Source: Sysuimicrobium calidum (GTDB lineage Bacteria; Sysuimicrobiota; Sysuimicrobiia; Sysuimicrobiales; Sysuimicrobiaceae). From it: DNA of 64,000 nucleotides. Both the position numbers and the translations under genes were made by a program. Below are positions 1-8,478 of the stretch, one piece after another. Where the stretch lies: assembly GCA_031459935.1 (NCBI GenBank), contig JAVKHN010000004.1, forward strand, positions 1 through 64,000, written 5' to 3'. Position 1 is the stretch's first letter; every line of letters starts with the position of its first letter. Under the pieces are notes generated by a model. The model had not been told where the DNA came from. It made no database searches and worked only from the letters and a program-made list of their open reading frames with translations.

Positions 1-230
1 GAACGGACACCGTGGCCCGTCTGGAGCGGGATCGGTTCGCCCTGCTCTTGGTAGGGGCTACGCGAGAACGCACCGAGCAGGTGGCGGACCAGATCCACCT
101 GGCCGCCGCCCACCTGCGACTCCAGGAGCACCCGGATCTCCGGGTCTCGGTTCGGGTCGGGTGGGCTGTGTCAGAGGGTGAGGAGGACCCTCTGCTGGCG
201 GCGGAACGCGCCCTCCGGCAGGCGGTGTAG
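1..230 (+). CDS. C-terminal end of a GGDEF-like domain protein (partial)
   Basis: The reading frame is open from the first base and stops at TAG 228-230, so only the last 75 or so residues are present. They match the second half of a GGDEF (diguanylate cyclase) fold: a strand with 'ARLERDRFALLL' where active enzymes have R-x-GGDEF-x-x-L, a helix, and the late 'VRVGWAV' strand. The catalytic GGDEF signature reads LERDRF, so this copy is probably inactive as a cyclase and could be a c-di-GMP or GTP sensor remnant. It converges with the next gene, leaving 2 bases between them. The N-terminal part, which might show PAS, GAF or membrane segments, lies outside the window. Confidence 0.6.
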   Translation, partial: TDTVARLERDRFALLLVGATRERTEQVADQIHLAAAHLRLQEHPDLRVSVRVGWAVSEGEEDPLLAAERALRQAV

Positions 231-232
231 GT

Positions 233-2197
233 CTAGCGGGCCCCCCGGATCTCCTCCACCGCCTGCGGGTTCTCCAGGCTCGAGAGATCTCCCGGATCCT
301 GTCCCAGGTAGACGGCCCGGATCACCCGCCGCATGATCTTCGCGTTGCGGGTTCTGGGGAGTTCCCGCACGAACCGGATCTCTTCGGGGAGGAGCGCTTT
401 TCCGAGTCGTTCCGCCACCTCCTCCCGCAGCTCCTCCCGCAACGGGTCCGTAGGTTCGTAACCGGGGCGGAGGACCGCAAAGCAAACCAATGCCTCCCCC
501 TTCAGCGGGTGCGGCACCCCGATGGCCGCGGCCTCGCTCACCGCAGGGTGCGCGGTGAGGGCGGACTCGACCTCCGCGGGGCCCACCCTCTTTCCGGCCA
601 CCTTGATGGTGTCGTCGGACCGTCCCAGGATGTACCAGAACCCGTCCACGTCCCGCACCGCCCAGTCCCCATGCACCCACACCCCGGGCCAACGGGACCA
701 GTAGGTCTCCAGGTACCGCTGCGGGTCCCGCCAGAACCCCCGGGTCATCCCGGGCCAGGGTTTGGTGACCACCAGTTCCCCCACCTCCCCGGGATCCACG
801 GGGCGGCCCTCCGGGTCGTAGATGTCCGCGGCGATCCCCAGGCAAGGCCCGGTGAACGCGCACGGCCGACACGGATGGATCACTGTGCCTGCCACGATCC
901 CTCCTGAGACCTCGGTCCCCCCGGAGTAGTTGATGATGGGGCAGCGGCCTCTTCCCACGTGGTGGAAGTACCAGAGGTACGACTCCGGGTCCCACGGCTC
1001 CCCGGTGGAGCCCAGGATCCGCAGGGAGCTTAGATCCGCTTTGTGCACGGGTTCCTCGCCGTACCGCATGAGGGCTCGCACCGCGGTGGGGGCTAACCCC
1101 AGGATGCTCACCCGGTGCCGGTCCACGAGCTCCCACAGCCGGCCCGGGTGCGGGTGGTCAACGGCCCCCTCGTAGAGCACCAGGGTGGCGCCGAGGGAGA
1201 GGATCCCGAATACCTCCCACGGCCCCATCATCCACCCCATGTCCGTGAGCCAGAACATCACGTCCTCTTCCTGCACATCGAAGTGAAAGGCCATATCCTG
1301 AGCCGCCTTGATGGGGAAGCCCGCGTGCACGTGTACGGTTCCCTTGGGACGGCCCGTGGTGCCCGAGGTGTAGATGATCAGGAAAGGATCCTCGCTGTCC
1401 ATGACCTCCGTGGGAACGTCCTCGGGTGCGCCGGAAGTGGCCTCGTGCCACCACACGTCACGGCTTGCCTGCCATCCCTCCGCCTCGCCGAGGCGCCGGA
1501 CCACCAGGAGGTGCTGCACGCTCGGGCACCGCCGCGCGGCCTCGTCCGCCACCGGCAGCATCCGCACCCGCTGACCTCGCCGGAGGAAACCGTCCGCGGT
1601 GACGAGGACTTTCGCCTCGCAGTCCTGGACCCGGGCTGCCAGGGCCTCCACGCCGAACCCGGAGAAAATCGGGGTGAAGACGGCGCCGATCTTCGCGCAC
1701 GCCAGGGCAGCCACCGCCACCTCCGGGACCATAGGGAGGTAGAGGGCCACCCGGTCACCCCGCCCCACGCCCAGCCGCCGCAGGGCCCAGCCTGCTCGGC
1801 ACACCTCCCGGTGGAGCTCCCGGTAGGTGAGGGTTCGGATCTCACCGTCCTCGCCTTCCCACCGCAGGGCGATCTTCCCCGCGAGGGGGCTAGACCGGTG
1901 CTTGTCCACGCAGTTGTGCACCAGGTTCAGCTTACCCTCCAGAAACCACCGGGGCCACGCGATCCCCCGGGAGGTGTCCAGCACCTCCGTGTAGGGCTGG
2001 TACCACTCCACGCGCATCTCCGCCAGCGCCGCGTTCCAGAACCACGTCAGCTCCTCGATGCTCCGCCGGTAGAGTTCCTCGTAGCTGGTGATCCCGTGGG
2101 CCTGCAGGAACCGGTGGAGACGGCTGCGCTCCACCACCTCCGGGGTGGGCCACCATACGATCTCCCGTCCCAGTACGGAAGTCCTCAACCCGACCAC
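233..2197 (-). CDS. acetyl-CoA synthetase-like AMP-forming acyl-CoA ligase
   Basis: The 654-residue protein has the full length of the Acs/propionyl-CoA synthetase group. An N-terminal ACAS-type segment (about 1-100) precedes the AMP-binding domain with P-loop YTSGTTGRPKG at 276-286. The ATP-binding HGDW motif lies near 500. The C-terminal lid carries RTRNAKIMRR, whose Lys620 aligns with the catalytic and acetylatable lysine of Acs (usual form GKIMRR, here AKIMRR). It should adenylate a short carboxylic acid and pass it to CoA; acetate is most likely, but acetoacetate or propionate cannot be excluded. The start is GTG at 2197. A TTG at 2188 has better spacing from the GGGGAGG upstream. It is divergent from the uracil-DNA glycosylase. 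Confidence 0.85.
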   Translation of the reverse strand: MVGLRTSVLGREIVWWPTPEVVERSRLHRFLQAHGITSYEELYRRSIEELTWFWNAALAEMRVEWYQPYTEVLDTSRGIAWPRWFLEGKLNLVHNCVDKHRSSPLAGKIALRWEGEDGEIRTLTYRELHREVCRAGWALRRLGVGRGDRVALYLPMVPEVAVAALACAKIGAVFTPIFSGFGVEALAARVQDCEAKVLVTADGFLRRGQRVRMLPVADEAARRCPSVQHLLVVRRLGEAEGWQASRDVWWHEATSGAPEDVPTEVMDSEDPFLIIYTSGTTGRPKGTVHVHAGFPIKAAQDMAFHFDVQEEDVMFWLTDMGWMMGPWEVFGILSLGATLVLYEGAVDHPHPGRLWELVDRHRVSILGLAPTAVRALMRYGEEPVHKADLSSLRILGSTGEPWDPESYLWYFHHVGRGRCPIINYSGGTEVSGGIVAGTVIHPCRPCAFTGPCLGIAADIYDPEGRPVDPGEVGELVVTKPWPGMTRGFWRDPQRYLETYWSRWPGVWVHGDWAVRDVDGFWYILGRSDDTIKVAGKRVGPAEVESALTAHPAVSEAAAIGVPHPLKGEALVCFAVLRPGYEPTDPLREELREEVAERLGKALLPEEIRFVRELPRTRNAKIMRRVIRAVYLGQDPGDLSSLENPQAVEEIRGAR

Positions 2198-2262
2198 CTC
2201 CCCTCGGGGTTTTCCCCGTCCTCAGGCGCTCTCCTCCTCCGCCTGGGAGGCCGGACGCTACC

Positions 2263-2982
2263 ATGGATTCCGTGGAATCCCTGGAAGCTCTGGCGCGGGA
2301 GATCATCCGGTGCCGCCGGTGTCCCCGGCTGGTGGACCACCGGGAGGCGGTAGCGCTTCGCCGACGCGCGTACGCGGACTGGACGTACTGGGCGAAGCCG
2401 GTCCCCGGGTTCGGGGACCCCCGGGCGCGGCTGCTGGTGGTGGGACTTGCGCCCGCGGCCCACGGCGCCAATCGCACGGGGAGGATGTTCACCGGGGATC
2501 TGCCCAACGGGGCCTCCGTATGGCTGGTGCGAGCCCTGTACCGGGCGGGGTTCGCGAACCAACCCACCAGCCTCCATCGCCAGGACGGGCTGCGCCTTGT
2601 GGACGCCTACCTCACCGCCGCGGTGCGGTGCGCGCCGCCCCAGAACCACCCCACCCCGGAGGAGTTCGAGGCTTGCTTTCCGTTCCTCGTGCGGGAGTTC
2701 TGCCTGCTGCCCCGGCTACGGGTGGTGGTGGCCCTGGGGGGGGCCGCCTACGAGACCGTTCTGCGCGTGTACCGCCACTTTGGGGTCCCGCTTCCTCGGC
2801 CCCGACCTCCCTTCGCCCACGGCGCCCTCCACCGGTTCAGGGGGAAAATCCTGGGCCGGCCGGTGCCCGCGGTGCTGTGTACCTATCACCCCAGCCGGCA
2901 GAACACCAACACGGGCCGGCTCACGGAGCGGATGCTGGACGAGATCTTCGCCCAAGCCCGCTCCCTGGTGGAGGAGGCATGA
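2263..2982 (+). CDS. uracil-DNA glycosylase, family 5 (UDGb) type
   Basis: The 239-residue protein excises uracil and other deaminated bases from DNA. Cys17 and Cys20 in CRRCPRL plus two later cysteines (Cys near 125 and near 138) fit the four-cysteine iron-sulfur site of UDG families 4 and 5. Motif A is GLAPAAHG (61-68), with alanine where family 4 has Glu, which is the family 5 hallmark. The late HPSRQNTNTG motif carries the conserved His. Family 5 enzymes are typical of thermophiles and high-GC bacteria, where cytosine deamination is costly. The stop overlaps the tadA start as ATGA, so the two base-deamination genes are translationally coupled. Confidence 0.88.
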   Translation: MDSVESLEALAREIIRCRRCPRLVDHREAVALRRRAYADWTYWAKPVPGFGDPRARLLVVGLAPAAHGANRTGRMFTGDLPNGASVWLVRALYRAGFANQPTSLHRQDGLRLVDAYLTAAVRCAPPQNHPTPEEFEACFPFLVREFCLLPRLRVVVALGGAAYETVLRVYRHFGVPLPRPRPPFAHGALHRFRGKILGRPVPAVLCTYHPSRQNTNTGRLTERMLDEIFAQARSLVEEA

Positions 2983-3434
2983 CGGACGAGGCGCTGATGC
3001 GGGAGGCCCTGGAGGAGGCTAGGCGGGCGGCCGCCTACGGGGAGGTGCCCGTGGGGTGCGTGGTGGTCCACGAGGGCCGCATCATCGCCCGGGCCCACGA
3101 TCGCCGGGAGACTCTAGAAGACCCCACGGCCCACGCGGAGATCCTGGCTGTCCGGGAGGCCGCGAGATTTCTGGGCTCGTGGCGGCTGGAGGGCTGCACG
3201 ATTGTGGTTACCGTGGAGCCGTGCGCCATGTGCGCGGGTGCCATCGTCCTAGCCCGCATCGCCCGATTGGTCTACGGCGCGGAGAGCCCGAAGAGCGGCG
3301 CGGTGCGCAGCCTCTTCCGCATCTGCGAGGATCCCCGCCTGAACCACCGGGTGGAGGTCGTCCCCGGGGTGCTGGCGGAGGAAGCAGCTAGCCTCCTTCA
3401 GGCGTTCTTCGGCGGCCTCCGCAGACCGCGGTGA
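2979..3434 (+). CDS. tadA: tRNA adenosine-34 deaminase
   Basis: TadA converts A34 to inosine in the anticodon of tRNA-Arg(ACG). The 151-residue protein has the usual length. Zinc ligands and catalytic acid are visible as HAE (His52, Glu54) and PCAMC (Cys82, Cys85). The C-terminal FRICEDPRLNHRVEV region is typical of bacterial TadA, which separates it from guanine and cytosine deaminases. The ATG overlaps the stop of the upstream uracil-DNA glycosylase gene. The gene converges with the S55 protein, with 3 bases between their ends. Confidence 0.93.
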   Translation: MTDEALMREALEEARRAAAYGEVPVGCVVVHEGRIIARAHDRRETLEDPTAHAEILAVREAARFLGSWRLEGCTIVVTVEPCAMCAGAIVLARIARLVYGAESPKSGAVRSLFRICEDPRLNHRVEVVPGVLAEEAASLLQAFFGGLRRPR

Positions 3435-3437
3435 TCC

Positions 3438-5162
3438 CTACCGCACGGTGATGGGAAGCGTGATCGCCTCTCCCCCGACCGCCCACGGCGTGCGCACCAG
3501 CTCCGAAGGGTAGCGCTGGAGCTGGGAAAACCGGCGCCCCGGAGTCTGGGCGGGCGGAGCATCCGCAGGGAGGAGCTGCACGACCACGTCCGTGTTGCGG
3601 CCGAAGGTCTCGAACGCGAGGATCTCCTCCTCCAGGCGCTCGAGGGCGGACACCTCGGGCTGCGGGCCGGCCCCCGCGAGGAGCCCCGCGGGGATCACCA
3701 CGAGACGTGCGCTCCCCCGAGGGAAGTCCGGCGGGATCGGAAGTTCTGCGGTTCGCTCCTCCGGTTGGCCGCCAGTGGGTCGGAGCCGCAGCTTCACCCG
3801 GAGCGTCTCTCCTACCGTGACCGTGCGCTCCTGGGGCTCCGCGTCCACCAGGACCGCGGTGCGGGCTGCCCGTGTGAGCTTCACCTCTACGCGCAGGTCC
3901 ACGGGCCGCACCGCCTCATCAGGTCGGAACACCAGGCGCAGGGCCCCGGAGACGTCGGGGAGGACCGCGGCCGGCGCGTTCGTGGCACTGTAGACCACGT
4001 GAGCGCGCACCGCCTCGCGCGGCAGGCCGGTCCCCCGGACGCGTACGGTGATCTCCGCGGTCCCCTCTCCTCCGGCATCCCACCCCCGCTGAATGGCGCT
4101 CAGCACCACGGAAGGCACCAGGAGCCGGACGAGATCCCGCCTCGGCACCACCTGCATGCGCAGGGTACTGGACCGCCCGCTTTCCGCATCCCTGGTGGTG
4201 ATCTGCATGGAGAACACGGGAGGGATTGAGCCGATCTCCCCCCCGATGGCGGCCCGCCGGTCCTGGCGCACCACGCCTACCACGGTCCCCAGGTCCCCCA
4301 GCTTGAAGGGGAGGACCGTGCTGCGGACCACGGTGTGCACGTAGGCCGGGGTGAGGAGGTAACTCGCCTCCCCCAGGCCGAGCAGGGGATGGCCGAAGGC
4401 CAGGAAGCGGCGGCCCTCCCGGTACGTGAGGGTGCCGATGGCCGCGATGGAGACGTCTCCCCGTACGAGGGCCACTCCTACCGCACTCCCCGGCACCAGC
4501 GGCGCCTCGAACGCACGGGACTCCACCGGAGCCTGGATCGGAAGCACCGGGTAGGATTCCAGGGCCTGCTGAAGCAGCCGGAGGGCCTGCCCGTCCATGC
4601 CTGAAACCAGGAGCGGTGTGATCACGGGCGTCATGGCCGCCACCGGCCCGCCCGCGGCGTTGATCCGTCGCGCCTGAAGGGGGTCTTCCACCAGGGCCAC
4701 GGAGCGGATCGTGCGGTCCCGGATCCGCACGGGTCGGTCCAGAGCGATGGAGTCCCGGGGCGCGGCGTCCCTTCGCAGCACCTCCAGCATGGCCTCGATG
4801 GGCGTGAACAGGCCGAGGTCGCTGTCGGGCCCTGCGGAGGCGTAGCCGTAGGAGAGGGCGCCCGCGATCCGGCCCTGGAGGTACATGGGGCTCCCGCTCA
4901 TTCCCGCGGCGATCCCCCCGGACCGCCGGATGAGGGGGCCGAAGGCCCGGAACAGCACGAGTGGGAACCCGGGGCCTCGGGTCACCCCCAGCACCTCGAA
5001 GGCGAACTCCTCCACGCGGGTGCCCGACACCACCGTGCGCCCTACTCCCCGCATCCCGGGCCGGATGCGCTCCAAGGGAAGGATCCCCGGATCGGTGCGG
5101 ACCGGTACCGATCCCGCCACCACCAGGACCACGAGCCATCCCAGGATCCCGCTTCGCACCAC
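3438..5162 (-). CDS. SpoIVB peptidase S55 domain protein, exported
   Basis: The 574-residue product starts with a hydrophobic segment (6-20) that should be a signal peptide or N-terminal anchor. Two S55 signatures follow: GMSGSP (Ser91, the presumed nucleophile) and AFGHPL (His258). In Bacillus SpoIVB the GH motif precedes GMSGSP; here the order is reversed, as I recall for the larger non-sporulation proteins of this family. The C-terminal half is beta-rich and may form bacterial Ig-like or scaffold domains. I chose GTG 5162 because AGGTGAT lies 3-9 bases upstream. An ATG pair at 5189/5186 also opens the frame. The frame runs open to 5582, but that part is not protein-like. The substrate is unknown. 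Confidence 0.75.
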   Translation of the reverse strand: MVRSGILGWLVVLVVAGSVPVRTDPGILPLERIRPGMRGVGRTVVSGTRVEEFAFEVLGVTRGPGFPLVLFRAFGPLIRRSGGIAAGMSGSPMYLQGRIAGALSYGYASAGPDSDLGLFTPIEAMLEVLRRDAAPRDSIALDRPVRIRDRTIRSVALVEDPLQARRINAAGGPVAAMTPVITPLLVSGMDGQALRLLQQALESYPVLPIQAPVESRAFEAPLVPGSAVGVALVRGDVSIAAIGTLTYREGRRFLAFGHPLLGLGEASYLLTPAYVHTVVRSTVLPFKLGDLGTVVGVVRQDRRAAIGGEIGSIPPVFSMQITTRDAESGRSSTLRMQVVPRRDLVRLLVPSVVLSAIQRGWDAGGEGTAEITVRVRGTGLPREAVRAHVVYSATNAPAAVLPDVSGALRLVFRPDEAVRPVDLRVEVKLTRAARTAVLVDAEPQERTVTVGETLRVKLRLRPTGGQPEERTAELPIPPDFPRGSARLVVIPAGLLAGAGPQPEVSALERLEEEILAFETFGRNTDVVVQLLPADAPPAQTPGRRFSQLQRYPSELVRTPWAVGGEAITLPITVR

Positions 5163-5277
5163 GCCATCACCTCGAAACAGATCCATCATGGGCCACCTGC
5201 GCCTGCGGTGCAACGACGACCGCGCGGAGGCGCTCCGGGGAGAGGAAGACGCAGCGGACCTGGAAAAACAGAAAATG

Positions 5278-5283
5278 GGTAAA
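5278..5283 (+). promoter_or_regulatory. possible -10 box for the TAXI gene
   Basis: TAAAAT matches the sigma-70 -10 consensus at five of six bases and sits in a short AT-rich patch within very GC-rich DNA. It lies about 25 bases before the ATG of the binding-protein gene. No good -35 box is visible at the right distance, so the call is tentative. Confidence 0.3.
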
Positions 5284-5307
5284 ATTGGGTTGAAGGGGGA
5301 GAGGATC

Positions 5308-6282
5308 ATGCGGGCTAGGTGGGGAGTACGGCTTGGAAGTGCAGCCCTTGGCGTGTTCCTGCTCGCGGGCACGGTGGTCTCCGGCCCCACCGTGCACCGG
5401 ATCTCCATCGCCACGGGCGGGACCGGCGGAGTGTACTTCGTGCTGGGCGGCGGACTTGCCCGGCTCATCTCCCAGCATATCCCGGGCGTCCAGGCCACCG
5501 CGGAGGTCACCAGCGCCTCGGTGGACAACATGCGTCTCATTGGGGCCAAACGCGCGGACATCGCCTTCACCCTCAACGACACCGCCTACGATGCGTGGAA
5601 GGGGCTTGGGGACTTCCGGGGGAACCCCATCCCCATCCGGGTGCTGGCGCCCCTCTACGACAACTACAACCATCTGGTGACCTTGGAGGGGACCGGGATC
5701 GGCACCGTGGTGGATCTGCGGGGAAAGCGCGTCTCCGTGGGCTCCCCGGGGAGCGGTACGGAGGTCACGGCCCTGCGCATCCTCCGGGCCGCGGGTCTGG
5801 ACCCCGACCGGGACATCCGCAAGGAGCGGCTGGGCGTAGCGCCCAGCGCGGACGCCCTGCGGGACCGGAAGATCGACGCCTTCTTCTGGAGCGGGGGGCT
5901 ACCCACCCCCGCGGTGCTGGATCTCGCCAGCTCCCCCGGGATCCGGGTGCGCCTCGTGCCCCTCGACACGGTCCTCGAGGCCCTGCAGAAGGAGTACGGC
6001 ACCCTGTACGCCCGGGGCGTGATCTCCCGCATCGCTTACCCGGGGATGGATCGGGATGTGCCCACCGTCATCGTAGCGAACCTCCTGGTGGTGCATAAGG
6101 ACTTTCCCGAGGAAGTTGCCTACGCGATCACCAAACTGCTCTTCGAACGCAAGCGGGAGCTGGAGACGGTGCACGCGGAGGCAAAGAACATCAGCCTGCT
6201 GCGGATCGCGGGCCGGACGCCCATTCCGTTCCACCCCGGGGCTGTCCGCTACTACCGGGAGAGGAACGTCCGGGGGTTCTGA
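5308..6282 (+). CDS. TAXI-family TRAP transporter solute-binding protein
   Basis: The 324-residue exported protein starts with a signal peptide (positively charged MRARWGVRLG then a hydrophobic stretch to about residue 25). The mature part opens with ISIATGGTGGVYF, the TAXI signature in which the glycine-rich loop binds the substrate carboxylate. TAXI proteins deliver dicarboxylates or amino acids such as glutamate to a fused TRAP membrane subunit. No such subunit lies next to it, so it must pair with one encoded elsewhere or act as a sensor. The ATG is preceded by GGGGGAGAGG at ideal distance. It converges with rpe, with 5 bases between stops. Confidence 0.88.
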   Translation: MRARWGVRLGSAALGVFLLAGTVVSGPTVHRISIATGGTGGVYFVLGGGLARLISQHIPGVQATAEVTSASVDNMRLIGAKRADIAFTLNDTAYDAWKGLGDFRGNPIPIRVLAPLYDNYNHLVTLEGTGIGTVVDLRGKRVSVGSPGSGTEVTALRILRAAGLDPDRDIRKERLGVAPSADALRDRKIDAFFWSGGLPTPAVLDLASSPGIRVRLVPLDTVLEALQKEYGTLYARGVISRIAYPGMDRDVPTVIVANLLVVHKDFPEEVAYAITKLLFERKRELETVHAEAKNISLLRIAGRTPIPFHPGAVRYYRERNVRGF

Positions 6283-6287
6283 GCGGC

Positions 6288-6962
6288 TCAGCGGGGAACG
6301 GTGGATCCGGTGGCGGCCTCCCGGATGGCCCGGACGGTGACCGCTGGATCCTTGCCCGGCCCGAACACCGCGGAGGCTGCCACGAGAATCGTGGCGCCCG
6401 CCTCCACCAGGGCCCGGGCGTTCCCCGCATGGACCCCGCCATCCACCTCGATGTCCGTGGAGAGCCCCCGGGCTTCCATCAGGCCCCGAAGCCGCCGCAC
6501 CTTTTCCAGGCTCGCGGGGAGGAAGGCCTGACCGGAGAATCCCGGGTTCACGCTCATCACCAGCACCAGATCCACCTCGGGAAGGATCTCCTCCAGGACC
6601 CAGAGGGGGGTGGCGGGGTTGAGGGCCACGCCCGCCCGCAGGCCCATCTTCCGGATCCGGGTCACGGTGCGGTGCAGGTGCGGGCACGCCTCCACGTGCA
6701 CCGTGAGTCCCCACGCTCCCGCTTCCCGGAACGCCTCCAGGAACCGGTCGGGATCCTCCACCATGAGGTGTACGTCCAGGGGGAGGTGCGTGTGGCGGTG
6801 GAGGGCCTCCACCACGAGTGGACCCAGGGTGAGGTTGGGGGTGAAGTGGCCATCCATCACGTCCACGTGGAGCAGGTCCGCGCCGCCCGCCTCCGCGCGG
6901 CTCACTTCCTCCCCCAGCCGCCAGAAGTCCGCGGCGATGATGGAGGGTGCGATCCGGACCAC
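6288..6962 (-). CDS. rpe: ribulose-phosphate 3-epimerase
   Basis: Rpe interconverts ribulose 5-phosphate and xylulose 5-phosphate in the pentose phosphate or Calvin pathway. The 224-residue TIM-barrel protein shows the family motifs in order: APSIIAADF at the start, HVDVMDGHF with catalytic and metal-binding residues, HLMV, MSVNPGFSGQ and the second metal-binding IEVDGG. The start is GTG 6962, placed 4 bases after a strong GGAGGTG. The reading frame continues open upstream to 7799, but that stretch is the shadow of the deacetylase gene on the other strand. It stands alone, divergent from the DUF2334 gene. Confidence 0.93.
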   Translation of the reverse strand: MVRIAPSIIAADFWRLGEEVSRAEAGGADLLHVDVMDGHFTPNLTLGPLVVEALHRHTHLPLDVHLMVEDPDRFLEAFREAGAWGLTVHVEACPHLHRTVTRIRKMGLRAGVALNPATPLWVLEEILPEVDLVLVMSVNPGFSGQAFLPASLEKVRRLRGLMEARGLSTDIEVDGGVHAGNARALVEAGATILVAASAVFGPGKDPAVTVRAIREAATGSTVPR

Positions 6963-7049
6963 CGGCCACCTCCAGGCCGCCCGGGGCCTCTGCGCCCCCG
7001 GGCTTTGCTGTACGCGCCGCGAGCAGTGTACCATAGGTTCTAGTTTTCC

Positions 7050-7784
7050 GTGACGTGGGTGGTGGTCTGCGTTCACGACGTGTGCCCCTCGCAGCAGGCG
7101 GGCGTGCGCTGGCTCCTCCAGGCCCTGGACGGCTTCGGAGCCTTTCCCCGGATGCTCCTCGTGATCCCTCAGGAGGGCGGGGACACGCGGCTTGCGGATC
7201 ATTCGGATCTGGTCCGGCTCCTGCGGGAGGAGTGTGAGAGGGGTTCGGAGGTGGTGCTGCACGGCTACACCCACCGGATCGCGGGACCGCTGCGGGGCGA
7301 CTGGATCACCCGCTGGCGGGGGCGGCGTTTCGCTCCCCGGGATGCGGAGTTCGCAAGCCTTCCGGAGGACGAGATGGAAGCCCGGGTCCGGGAGGGACGC
7401 CGAGCGCTTGAGAAACTCGGGATTCCGGTACAGGGGTTCTGTCCGCCCGGGTGGCTTGCGACGCGGGAGCTCCCGGAGGTGCTGCGGCGTCTGGGCTTCC
7501 GCTACCTCCTGGGAATGAGCACCCTGCTGGAGGTCCAGACGGGCCGCCGCCGGTTTTTCCCCTGGTTCGGGCACATGGGCACGGGAGGGGTGCACGAGGC
7601 CCTGGTGGGGCTTGGATGCCGGGTGGGGCTTGTCCTCGCGCGGCTGCGGGTTCCCTGCATCACCGCCTTCTTCCACCCTCAGGACGCCCCTCACTCGACC
7701 GTGGCGCGCGTCCGGCTCGCACAGCTCGCCCGCCTCCTCCGCGGACGGCGTCCCACCACCTACGGAGCCCTCCTCGATGCCTGA
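7050..7784 (+). CDS. DUF2334-type polysaccharide deacetylase-like protein
   Basis: The 244-residue protein has the NodB-like carbohydrate esterase fold as it appears in DUF2334. HDVCP (His9, Asp10) gives the metal-binding aspartate near the N-terminus. HGYTHR supplies the metal histidines, CPPGWL follows at about 130, and FFHPQD comes late. It probably removes acetyl groups from a surface or lipid-linked sugar. No signal peptide is visible, so it may act in the cytoplasm. The GTG start has no strong ribosome-binding site. Its end overlaps the start of the glycosyltransferase by 8 bases, so both probably work on the same glycan. Confidence 0.78.
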   Translation: MTWVVVCVHDVCPSQQAGVRWLLQALDGFGAFPRMLLVIPQEGGDTRLADHSDLVRLLREECERGSEVVLHGYTHRIAGPLRGDWITRWRGRRFAPRDAEFASLPEDEMEARVREGRRALEKLGIPVQGFCPPGWLATRELPEVLRRLGFRYLLGMSTLLEVQTGRRRFFPWFGHMGTGGVHEALVGLGCRVGLVLARLRVPCITAFFHPQDAPHSTVARVRLAQLARLLRGRRPTTYGALLDA

Positions 7785-8478
7785 ACCGGAGTTCTCCATC
7801 GTGATCCCCGCCCGCGATGAGGAAGCTTACATCCGAGGAGCCCTCCGATCCGTGCTGGAGCAGCGTTACCCCCTCGACCGGGTGGAGGTGGTGGTGGTGG
7901 ACAACGGATCCCGGGACCGCACCGCGGAGGTCGTATCCGCTTTCGCGGAGGAGCATCCGCACCTCCCCCTGCGACTCATCCGGGATTCCGTATCCAGTCG
8001 GTCCCGGGCAAAGAACCTGGGGGTGGCCGCGGCGCGGGGGCGATGGGTGGTCTTCCTCGACGCGGACTCCCGCATGAGCCCGGACCTTCTGGACGCCCTC
8101 GCCCGCCGTGCCGCGGCCGGAGAGCAGGCGGGCAGCATCGCGGTGCTCGCGGACTCGGAGGACCCCGTGGATCGGGGCTTTTTTGCCCTCCTGGAGTTCG
8201 GGAAGCGCCTGTTTGGCATCCGGGCCCAGATGTTCTACTGCGCGCGCGACCTGTTTAACCACTTCGGAATGCTGGATGCGCAGCTGCAGATCGCGGAGGA
8301 CCTGGAGTTCCTCCAGCGGCTGCAGCGGGGTGGAATCCGGGTCGGGCATGTGACGGAGGCCGCCATCTACACGTCCCCCCGTCGGCTGCGGGCCCTTCCC
8401 CTCCGCTTGGGCATGCTGGTGGTGTTCTTCCGATGGGCCCTGGCCCACGTGGGAATCGGACGCCGGTGGCCCTACTGA
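7777..8478 (+). CDS. family 2 glycosyltransferase
   Basis: The 233-residue product begins FSIVIPARDEE, the GT-A nucleotide-sugar binding start. It continues with VVVVDNGSRDRT and the metal-binding FLDADS (the DxD equivalent) near residue 94. A later AEDLEFLQRL motif provides the ED catalytic pair. The C-terminus is weakly hydrophobic, so the enzyme may touch the membrane. It transfers a sugar to a lipid or glycan acceptor. Start ATG 7777 overlaps the DUF2334 gene by 8 bases. It converges with the receiver-like gene, their ends overlapping by 7 bases. Confidence 0.85.
   Translation: MPEPEFSIVIPARDEEAYIRGALRSVLEQRYPLDRVEVVVVDNGSRDRTAEVVSAFAEEHPHLPLRLIRDSVSSRSRAKNLGVAAARGRWVVFLDADSRMSPDLLDALARRAAAGEQAGSIAVLADSEDPVDRGFFALLEFGKRLFGIRAQMFYCARDLFNHFGMLDAQLQIAEDLEFLQRLQRGGIRVGHVTEAAIYTSPRRLRALPLRLGMLVVFFRWALAHVGIGRRWPY

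Noticed and set aside
1115..2353. Long open frame opposite the acyl-CoA ligase
   Set aside because: Its translation is rich in Pro, His, Arg and Gly with no domain, while the minus strand encodes a full ligase.
5163..5582. N-terminal extension of the S55 gene
   Set aside because: The added residues are low-complexity and lie opposite the signal-peptide end of the TAXI gene. A good ribosome-binding site precedes GTG 5162.
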